In this document: piece after piece, positions 1-5,287 of the stretch
Layout of the letters: every line of letters begins with the position of its first letter
Numbering within the stretch: the stretch's first letter is position 1
Source: an uncultured Clostridia bacterium
GTDB lineage: Bacteria > Bacillota > Clostridia > Christensenellales > UBA1242
Direction: 5' to 3'
Length of the DNA: 8,995 bases
Assembly (NCBI GenBank): GCA_934725745.1
Contig: CAKVCH010000013.1
Coordinates: 1 to 8,995 of the forward strand
Notes under the pieces: model-generated
The model's input: only the letters and a program-made list of their open reading frames with translations
The model's database searches: none
What the model was told of the DNA's origin: nothing
Position numbers and translations under genes: made by a program

Positions 1-186
1 ATACTTGAAATAAGTTCAAAGAGTAAACAAGACAAAAAAGACGACAAAATGAGTAGAAAGGACATTTCACAAGAAAGTGATAGACTAAAATCTATGATGG
101 AAGTTTGTGTAAGGTCGCTTGATTTTGAAAGCGCAATTAGACTTAGGGACAGAATTTCAGAACTAAAAGTTATGCTTAACAACTAA
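1..186 (+). CDS. uvrB: UvrB (excinuclease ABC subunit B), C-terminal end only
   Basis: Frame 1 is open from the window edge to a TAA at 184-186 and gives 61 residues, so the gene begins outside the window. The piece starts with an LEISSK-like linker and a charged stretch rich in Lys and Asp. It ends in a UVR motif over about residues 27-58, with the typical L-D-F-E-x-A-x-x-L-R-D-x-I-x-x-L-K pattern. In UvrB this C-terminal helical hairpin contacts the matching UVR motif of UvrC, so that UvrC is recruited to the damage-bound UvrB-DNA complex. UVR motifs also occur in UvrC and McsA, but the motif at the extreme C-terminus and uvrA immediately downstream make UvrB by far the best call. The helicase core is not visible here. 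Confidence 0.93.
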   Translation: MLEISSKSKQDKKDDKMSRKDISQESDRLKSMMEVCVRSLDFESAIRLRDRISELKVMLNN

Positions 187-309
187 AATTCTCTTAATTT
201 GTGTTTAGTAAAGAAGTAAAAATATTGTAATTTGTTAAGATTTCTTTACAGCACAATAAAGATCTGATTTGATTGATTTTAGCCTAAAATAAAAGAAAAG
301 GACATAAAA
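187..309 (+). promoter_or_regulatory. uvrB-uvrA spacer with weak promoter candidate and inverted repeat
   Basis: The 123-bp gap has no terminator, so uvrA can be read through from uvrB. A weak sigma-A-like candidate is TTGTTA (232-237), a 17-bp spacer, then AATAAA (255-260); each hexamer matches consensus at 4 of 6. A perfect 8-bp inverted repeat, GTAAAGAA (208-215) and TTCTTTAC (242-249), brackets the -35 region with 26 bp between the arms and could be an operator. I see no LexA-type SOS box of the Bacillus or E. coli form. The uvrA ribosome site AAAAGGA lies at 296-302. Confidence 0.3.
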
Positions 310-3131
310 ATGGAAGAAAATATCATAATTAAGGGCGCAAAAGAAAATAACTTAAAGAATATTAACCTTGTGCTTCCTAGAAATAAGATGATTGTTTTTA
401 GTGGCGTGAGTGGGTCGGGAAAGTCTACACTTGCTTTTGACACCATTTTTGCCGAAGGGCAAAGGCGTTTTATTGAGTCTTTGTCATCTTATGCGCGCCA
501 ATTTTTGGGGCAAATGGGTAAACCTGATGTCGAGAGTATCGAAGGACTGTCGCCCGCGATTTCTATTGACCAAAAAACAACATCACACAATCCACGCTCG
601 ACGGTTGGCACTGTGACGGAAATTTATGATTATTTGCGTCTTCTTTTTGCGCGCCTTGGAACGCCATACTGTCCAAATTGTAATAAACCTATTTCTACAA
701 TGAGTGTTGACACCATAGTCGAAAACATTATGTCCTATGAAAATGATTCCAAAGTGATAATTATTGCACCTATTGTTAGGCAAGAGAAGGGGAGTTTTCA
801 AAAACTTTTTGAAGATTTGAAAAAAGATGGCTATGTAAGAGTTGAAGTTGATGGTGTAATTGAAGAACTAAGTGGGGATATTAAACTTGACAAAAATCTA
901 AAACACGACATTAGTGTTGTGGTTGATAGATTAAAAATACGAGATGAAAATTTGAGCCGATTGACTCAAAGCGTCGAAAGTGCCTTAAAACTTTCTAACG
1001 GACTTGTTATCGCCAACATAAACGGAACAGACTATATGTTCAATAATTCATATGCGTGCGATACTTGTGGGTTTAGTTTTGAAGAAATTTCGCCTAGACT
1101 TTTCAGTTTTAACAGCCCTTTTGGTGCGTGTGAAGAGTGTTCGGGACTAGGCTTTACAACGGACATAGACGAAAATTTGATTATAAAAGACAAAGAAAAA
1201 ACGCTTAGACAAGGCGGCATGAGAATTTCTACTTGGACCATGGAAGTTTCAAATATTAGTGATATGTACCTAAACGCTCTTTCAAAAAAATACAATTTTA
1301 GCCTTGATATTCCTATTAAAGACTTGCCTAAACGGGTTATTGACTTGTTACTTTATGGCAATAATGGTGAAGAATTAGATTTGTATTATGGCGGAAATTC
1401 AAAATGGGCGGGTGGCACTTATAAAGGAAGTTATGAAGGAATTATCCCAAATTTAAGAAGGCGTTTTAGAGAATCGAAGTCTGAATATGCAAAACAAGAA
1501 ATTTCTAAGCTTATGCGTGAAAAAGAATGTACCCATTGTCACGGGAAAAGGCTTAATGAAAAGGCTCTTTCAATATATGTTGGGCGCAAAAATATTGTTG
1601 AACTTACTGATATGAGTGCGGGTGATTTGCTTGAATTTTTCAATAAATTGACCTTTAAGGATAGTGAAAAGACAATTGCTCAACCGATTTTGAAAGAAAT
1701 TGTTGCGAGACTCAATTTTCTTTGTGATGTCGGGCTCGATTATTTGACTTTAAGTCGGATGTCAAGAACTTTAAGCGGCGGAGAAGCGCAAAGGATTAGA
1801 CTTGCGACTCAAATCGGGAGTGGACTTGTGGGGGTGTTGTATATTTTGGACGAGCCAAGCATTGGTTTGCACCAATATGACAACGAAAAATTGCTAAATT
1901 CGCTCAAAAAGCTTCGTGATTTAGGAAATACGCTTATAATTGTTGAACATGACGAAGACACAATCCGTTCTGCAGATTACATTGTTGATATTGGAAAATT
2001 TGCGGGGGTTAACGGCGGGAATGTTGTTGCACAAGGTTCCGTGCAAGACATTATGAAAAGTAAAGATTCGCTCACTGGAAAGTTTCTTTCGGGCGAAATG
2101 GCTATTGAAATACCAAAAGATAGGCGTAAACCAACCGATTTTATAAAAATTAAAGGCGCAAAACAAAATAATTTAAAAAATTTGAATGTGGATATTCCTT
2201 TAAATGTTTTAACAGTTGTAACGGGACTATCAGGAAGCGGAAAAAGTAGTCTTATTAACGAAGTTTTGTATCCAGCGGTTTCTAATTTGGTGATGAAACG
2301 AGTTTAACCGAAGGAAAATACAAGTCAATTTCGGGTACGGATAAGATTGATAAGGTAATCAATATTGACCAATCACCAATTGGGAAGACTCCTAGAAGCA
2401 ATCCAGCGACCTATATTGGGCTTTTTACGCTTATAAGAGAACTTTTTGCATCAACAAAAGACGCAAAAGAGCGCGGTTATACAAGTGGGCGTTTTAGTTT
2501 TAATGTGAAAGGCGGAAGATGTGAATCGTGCGAAGGTGACGGCGAAAAGAAAATAGAAATGTACTTTTTGCCAGATGTGCATGTTCCTTGCCCAGAGTGC
2601 AAAGGGAAAAGATACAATAAAGAGACTTTGCAGGTTAGATTTAAAGGTAAAAACATTAGTGATGTGCTTAATATGACCGTTGAAGATGCGCTTACATTTT
2701 TTGAAAGTATCCCTTCAATAAAAAATAAGGTGCAAGCGCTTTACGATGTGGGCTTGGGCTACATTAAACTTGGACAAAGTGCAACAACTTTGAGTGGTGG
2801 GGAAGCTCAAAGGGTTAAACTTGCTAGCGAACTTTGCAAGCGAGATACGGGCAAAACCCTTTATATCTTGGACGAACCTACGACAGGGCTTCATTCTTAT
2901 GACATAAATAATCTTATTAAAATCCTAAAAAAATTGGTTGAAAAGAACAATTCAGTAGTTGTCATTGAACACAATCTTGATGTGATAAAAGTTGCAGATT
3001 ATATTATTGATTTAGGTCCAAATGGTGGCGACCGCGGTGGAGAACTTGTTGCAAAAGGAACACCAGAACAAATTGCAAAATGCAAGGAGAGCAAAACTGG
3101 AATTTTTCTTAAAAAGATTTTAAATATTTAG
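310..3131 (+). CDS. uvrA: UvrA (excinuclease ABC subunit A), interrupted by a frameshift near 2289
   Basis: UvrA is the damage-sensing ATPase of nucleotide excision repair: a cytoplasmic dimer that loads UvrB onto lesions. The ATG at 310 has AAAAGGA 7 bases upstream. The first frame (310-2307, 665 residues) holds Walker [10 protein letters not shown] (32-40), a CxxC pair at 250/253 with a second at 274/277 (zinc site), ABC signature LSGGE (488-492), Walker B ILDEP (512-516), a following VEHD histidine motif, and the second Walker [10 protein letters not shown] (639-647). That frame then reads a TAA at 2305-2307. The rest continues in the frame that is open from 2286: the [12 protein letters not shown] segment, the CESC...CPEC zinc finger, a second LSGGE signature, [10 protein letters not shown], and IEHN, ending at the TAG at 3129-3131. 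Restoring one base gives 940 residues, the same length as E. coli UvrA, with no other damage. This may be a real mutation or a sequencing error. An internal GTG at 2505 should not be taken as a separate gene start. Confidence 0.95.
2286..2306 (+). other. Frameshift site inside uvrA
   Basis: The downstream frame has a TAA at 2283-2285 and the upstream frame a TAA at 2305-2307, so the switch must lie between them. Reading the TTG codon at 2287-2289 and then resuming at GGT (2289-2291) gives a smooth SNL-GDET join. This is what loss of one G from a TTGGGTG sequence would produce. Zero-frame codons AAT TTG GTG do not form an X-XXY-YYZ slippery heptamer and no strong stem-loop follows, so programmed -1 shifting is not supported. 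Confidence 0.85.
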
Positions 3132-3133
3132 TT

Positions 3134-3158
3134 AAAAGGGGCAGAAATGCTCCTTTTT
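3134..3158 (+). terminator. Intrinsic terminator after uvrA
   Basis: AAAAGGGGCA (3134-3143) pairs over 10 bp, with one G-T wobble, with TGCTCCTTTT (3148-3157) around a GAAA tetraloop. The T-run spans 3154-3158. It starts 3 bases after the uvrA stop codon, so it ends the uvrB-uvrA transcript. Confidence 0.92.
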
Positions 3159-3192
3159 CAACTTAAAAAAAGGAAATTGAAAGGTATTAAAA

Positions 3193-3240
3193 ATGTTAAG
3201 AAAGATTGATTTATGGCTGAATTCTTCTTTAATTGTCTGA
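3193..3240 (+). CDS. Possible 15-residue ORF after the uvrA terminator
   Basis: ATG at 3193 has AAAGG at 3180-3184 (8 bases upstream) and runs to a TGA at 3238-3240, giving MLRKIDLWLNSSLIV. The ribosome site is good, but the peptide is short, I recognise no homologue, and no promoter is apparent between the uvrA terminator and this ORF. The surrounding stretch 3159-3308 holds nothing else that I can support. It may be chance. Confidence 0.18.
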   Translation: MLRKIDLWLNSSLIV

Positions 3241-3308
3241 TAATGTCGTTGTAGACCTAATTAAAAGCCAATTTGTTTTTACTTTTATTACAAAATGATG
3301 TCTTTCAA

Positions 3309-3337
3309 TTGCAAAATCTAACGAAAAAAGTTATAAT
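3309..3337 (+). promoter_or_regulatory. Strong sigma-A-type promoter for the J-domain gene
   Basis: TTGCAA (3309-3314), 17-bp spacer, then a perfect TATAAT (3332-3337). The expected transcription start is 6-8 bases after the -10, at about 3343-3345, which coincides with the GTG start codon at 3344. The transcript would therefore have essentially no 5' leader. Confidence 0.8.
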
Positions 3338-3342
3338 AAAAT

Positions 3343-3351
3343 TGTGGATAA
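3343..3351 (-). promoter_or_regulatory. Perfect DnaA-box match over the start of the J-domain gene
   Basis: TGTGGATAA is the exact complement of the DnaA consensus TTATCCACA. It covers the predicted transcription start and the GTG start codon. Bound DnaA there would block initiation. It is a single 9-mer match, so chance is not excluded: a given 9-mer is expected about 0.07 times in a window of this size on both strands. Confidence 0.3.
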
Positions 3352-3754
3352 CTTTTATGAAATTTTAAAAATCAAGCCAAATGCTACGGAAAGAGAAATT
3401 AAGTTGGCTTTTATAGGTCTTGTATCAAAATATCATCCTGATATTTACGACGGCGATAAAGATTTTGCGCAAAAATATACTGCAATGCTTACCGAGGCCT
3501 ATTCAACTTTGAAAGACCCAGAAAAAAGAAGAGATTATGACTTGCGACTTAATGCAAAGGATGAAAAACGACCACAAAAAACCCCTTCTGGCGAGAATTA
3601 CAACCAAGTTATGTCTAAAAAATACTTTAAAAACGCAGAAAGAAAAGTGCAAAACAACGGCTTTTTTAGAAAACTTTTTAGGTCAAAGTTGTTTTACTGC
3701 TTGCTTTTCATCTTTGGGATAGAAGTACTTATAATACTACTTTTGTATGTGTAG
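3344..3754 (+). CDS. J-domain protein with C-terminal membrane anchor
   Basis: This is a 136-residue co-chaperone of the DnaJ class. Residues 2-66 form a J domain: DNFYEIL at the start, the HPD motif at 31-33 that stimulates the ATPase of DnaK-type Hsp70, and a closing LKDPEKRRDYD helix. A charged linker (about 67-112) leads to a hydrophobic segment (about 116-136) that ends the protein, preceded by basic FRKLFRSK. This looks like a tail-anchored, cytosol-facing protein. It lacks the Gly/Phe region, CxxCxGxG zinc repeats and C-terminal substrate domains of true DnaJ, so it is an accessory J protein that may bring DnaK to the membrane. The GTG start is forced: the J domain begins at residue 2, the upstream in-frame stop is at 3296, and no ATG lies between. 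There is no SD site, and the promoter predicts a leaderless message. The transcription unit seems to be single-gene, bounded by terminators at 3134 and 3830. Confidence 0.88.
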   Translation: MDNFYEILKIKPNATEREIKLAFIGLVSKYHPDIYDGDKDFAQKYTAMLTEAYSTLKDPEKRRDYDLRLNAKDEKRPQKTPSGENYNQVMSKKYFKNAERKVQNNGFFRKLFRSKLFYCLLFIFGIEVLIILLLYV

Positions 3755-3770
3755 TGATTTTTAGTAAAAG

Positions 3771-3798
3771 TTTAAATTCGAATTTAGTTAACTATAAT
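3771..3798 (+). promoter_or_regulatory. 14-bp palindrome and -10 hexamer before the 3830 terminator
   Basis: TAAATTCGAATTTA (3773-3786) is a perfect palindrome. It is followed by a perfect TATAAT at 3793-3798. A weak -35, TTTAAA (3771-3776), sits 16 bp upstream, so the palindrome would cover the -35/spacer region in the manner of an operator. A start near 3805 would give a transcript of about 58 nt ending at the next terminator. The weak -35 and lack of an ORF keep this tentative. Confidence 0.35.
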
Positions 3799-3829
3799 TA
3801 TTTACTATATCGATAAATTTTGCCAATGC

Positions 3830-3862
3830 AAAAAGGTGCGGACGCGGCGTTCGTGCTTTTTT
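3830..3862 (+). terminator. Intrinsic terminator after the J-domain gene
   Basis: A 15-position stem, 3830-3844 with 3848-3862, closes on a CGG loop and includes four G-T wobbles. The descending arm ends in six T (3857-3862). The wobbles become A-C mismatches on the other strand, so it works for plus-strand transcripts. It lies 76 bases after the J-gene stop codon. Confidence 0.82.
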
Positions 3863-3921
3863 GATGTCCAATTATTATTTTAGACGATTTTACCTATACA
3901 AATGTGGGATTTCATCTAACA

Positions 3922-4074
3922 ATGATATCAACAATGAGGAGTTTGTTTTTATATGTGCCTTACTTATCAGCGTTTTATGGAGTTGTTAAAGGATTTTTTG
4001 CTCTAAATAACAGAAAAAAGAAAGTAGTCAATGAAGTCGTGGACGAAGAACTTAAAACAAGTTGTTTATATTAA
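3922..4074 (+). CDS. 50-residue single-pass membrane peptide, unknown function
   Basis: ATG at 3922 opens a frame of 50 codons ending in TAA at 4072-4074. Residues about 6-28 are hydrophobic with a few aromatic residues (LFLYVPYLSAFYGVV). They are followed by a basic NNRKKK patch and a charged tail containing EVVDEE. This is the layout of a single-pass membrane peptide, with the basic patch suggesting a cytoplasmic tail. I do not recognise the family. The start is uncertain: GGGA at 3906-3909 is a poor, distant SD, and a second ATG (3934) is also possible. The best promoter guess is weak (TATACA at 3895-3900). Its 3' end overlaps the end of the minus-strand DUF4363 gene by 23 bp. No stop interrupts it and the residue pattern is protein-like, but chance is not excluded. 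Confidence 0.5.
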   Translation: MISTMRSLFLYVPYLSAFYGVVKGFFALNNRKKKVVNEVVDEELKTSCLY

Positions 4075-4444
4075 AGCCCATAAAAAAGTGCAAAAAATCG
4101 CCATATGACATAATAATAGAGATGTTGTCAATGGCAAGGGAATAGTCGTTATTTTCAATTGCATATTTTAAGCGAGCAATGCTTTCGTCGACATTTCGTA
4201 TTTTATCGTAGTTTGTAAGATAACATAGTTTGTGCTTTTCGATTTCCCAAAAATTGTCCAGTTTGTCATATTGTTGCTTGACATTATCAACATTTATGTC
4301 GGATTTGTTTGATAAAAATTGAGCGTATAAAGTTTTAGATTCTTCGTTTAAACCGCTTGAAACTTTGGCGACTGCGAGTTCTTCAAGCACGCATATAAGT
4401 GCAATAACGACAATAATTGCAATGACGGAAATTGTCCTTTTCAT
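4052..4444 (-). CDS. DUF4363-family membrane-anchored protein
   Basis: From the ATG at 4444 this gives about 130 residues. The frame opens 10 codons further upstream, but the ATG at 4444-4442 has an excellent SD (GGAGGTGG, starting 14 bases upstream) and leaves MKRTIS directly before the hydrophobic helix (about residues 4-22), so I prefer it. The rest is soluble and largely helical, with charged residues and motifs such as W-E-I-E-K and I-A-R-L-K-Y-A-I. This fits the small DUF4363 family, found next to DUF421 genes in spore-forming Firmicutes; its function is unknown. The start codon overlaps the DUF421 stop in ATGA, so the two are probably translationally coupled. A lipid- or membrane-facing partner role is inference from pairing alone. 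No clear minus-strand terminator follows. Confidence 0.78.
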   Translation of the reverse strand: MKRTISVIAIIVVIALICVLEELAVAKVSSGLNEESKTLYAQFLSNKSDINVDNVKQQYDKLDNFWEIEKHKLCYLTNYDKIRNVDESIARLKYAIENNDYSLAIDNISIIMSYGDFLHFFMGFNINNLF

Positions 4445-5148
4445 TTGTCCACCTCCACTTGAAAAGACTTGCATTGTTTATTCTTTTCTTGGAAAAAACC
4501 TTCACCAAGCGAATTTATTGTAAAAATCAAAACATCTTTTAGACTTTTTACATTTTGTTTGGCAAGGATTTTATCAACAAAAGATTTGTCTAACTTAAGG
4601 GCTTCTAAGTTTTCTTCTATTATTTTGCCGTCATTTATAATTACAATATTGAGTACGCTTTCGTCTGCGTTAATTTTCATCCCTTCATTGGTGACAGGGC
4701 TTGCACTAGACTTTAAAAGAACACTTATGTTGCCGTTTGTCTCGACGATTGCATATGCAACAGTGCTTAAATCAAAGCAATTTGCGACTCTAAGTCCTTC
4801 AGTTAAGTCGTTTATCGTCATATTAAGGCTTTTAAGCGCTTCATAATTTATGCCTTTTTCATCAATTACGATAACAGGCTTTCCATTAAGTATTTTTCTT
4901 ACAAAAACACTTTTTCTGTTCGCCCAAGTAAAAAAGTGGTGCAAAACAACAAGAGTCAAAAGGGGAACAATTCCAAAAACGATTGGAATGGACACGTCTG
5001 ACATCGGAATGCACGCAAGGTCGGCAATAATAAGAGTGACGACGAGCTCGAATGGTTGCATATCGCCGATTTGCCTTTTTCCCATAAGTCGGACAGCGAC
5101 GAGAACAATACAATATATAATAATTGACCTTAAAACTAATGTTAACAT
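4441..5148 (-). CDS. DUF421 (YetF/YcaP-like) membrane protein
   Basis: The 235-residue protein has three N-terminal membrane helices (about 5-22, 34-52 and 54-75). The family signature R-L-M-G-K-R-Q-I-G at 20-28 leads into QPFELVV. A cytosolic domain follows, with GKPVIVIDEKG, the helical ND-L-x-E-G-L-R segment, and a V-A-Y-A-I-x-E-x-N-G-x-x-S-V-L strand region, all typical of DUF421. Bacillus members (YetF and paralogues) include spore-membrane proteins, some implicated in nutrient germinant responses; the activity of this one is not known. The C-terminus ends in VEVDK, whose codons also carry the SD for the next gene. The ATG at 5148 has no obvious SD; the family alignment around the signature favours this start, since no other start lies closer to the first helix. 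Confidence 0.88.
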   Translation of the reverse strand: MLTLVLRSIIIYCIVLVAVRLMGKRQIGDMQPFELVVTLIIADLACIPMSDVSIPIVFGIVPLLTLVVLHHFFTWANRKSVFVRKILNGKPVIVIDEKGINYEALKSLNMTINDLTEGLRVANCFDLSTVAYAIVETNGNISVLLKSSASPVTNEGMKINADESVLNIVIINDGKIIEENLEALKLDKSFVDKILAKQNVKSLKDVLIFTINSLGEGFFQEKNKQCKSFQVEVDK

Positions 5149-5164
5149 ACATAAGTTATTGCCA

Positions 5165-5198
5165 ATTTTATGCGTTTTATGCTAGAAAGGCATAAAAT
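5165..5198 (-). repeat. Three copies of GCATAAAA, one inverted, upstream of the DUF421 gene
   Basis: Read on the minus strand, TTTTATGC (5197-5190) is followed by two direct GCATAAAA copies (5182-5175 and 5173-5166) set 9 bp apart. The inverted copy can pair with either direct copy: 8 bp with a 7-nt loop, or 9 bp with the outer copy and a 16-nt loop. The outer copy overlaps a possible -10 (TAAAAT, 5170-5165), 17 bases before the ATG. It looks like a repressor operator or two competing hairpins. Confidence 0.45.
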
Positions 5199-5203
5199 CT
5201 ACG

Positions 5204-5234
5204 AAAGTAAGTTAAAATATACTTACTTTTTTTT
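5204..5234 (+). terminator. Terminator-like hairpin facing the plus strand, without a matching gene
   Basis: AAAGTAAGT (5204-5212) pairs perfectly over 9 bp with ACTTACTTT (5221-5229) around an 8-nt loop and runs into Ts to 5234. The U-tract is on the plus strand, while both flanking genes are on the minus strand. On the minus strand the hairpin is followed only by TTTCG. It could stop antisense transcription or act inside the DUF421 leader. The flippase gene (stop at 5288) has no other clear terminator. Confidence 0.4.
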
Positions 5235-5244
5235 ACTTTTTTTT
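5225..5244. repeat. Two tandem ACTTTTTTTT units (helically phased A-tracts)
   Basis: ACTTTTTTTT occurs twice back to back (5225-5234, 5235-5244), giving eight-base A-tracts on the minus strand repeated every 10 bp. A-tracts in phase with the helix bend DNA. They lie about 80 bp upstream of the DUF421 start. Confidence 0.6.
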
Positions 5245-5287
5245 CTTTAATGGCTAGATTATTAAGCGCGCTTTTTGGACTTAAATT

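Noticed and set aside
187..309. LexA-type SOS operator before uvrA
   Set aside because: Neither the Bacillus CGAAC-N4-GTTCG form nor the E. coli CTG-N10-CAG form with matching flanks was found by eye.
2286..2306. Programmed -1 frameshift in uvrA
   Set aside because: No X-XXY-YYZ heptamer in the zero frame and no strong downstream stem-loop; uvrA is not known to use recoding.
2505..3131. Separate 208-residue gene from GTG 2505
   Set aside because: Same frame continues upstream through conserved UvrA sequence ([12 protein letters not shown]), so it is the uvrA C-terminus, not an independent gene.
4445..4474. Ten-residue N-terminal extension of the DUF4363 protein
   Set aside because: It would overlap the DUF421 C-terminus further and bypass the strong GGAGGTGG-ATG; the shorter start fits the family.
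4886..5152. 88-residue minus-strand frame starting at ATG 5152
   Set aside because: It overlaps the DUF421 gene in another frame, has no family features and is rich in Cys and Arg from out-of-frame reading.
5264..5273. AAGCGCGCTT palindrome after the flippase gene
   Set aside because: Too short with no loop for a terminator; a lone 10-bp palindrome without other support.
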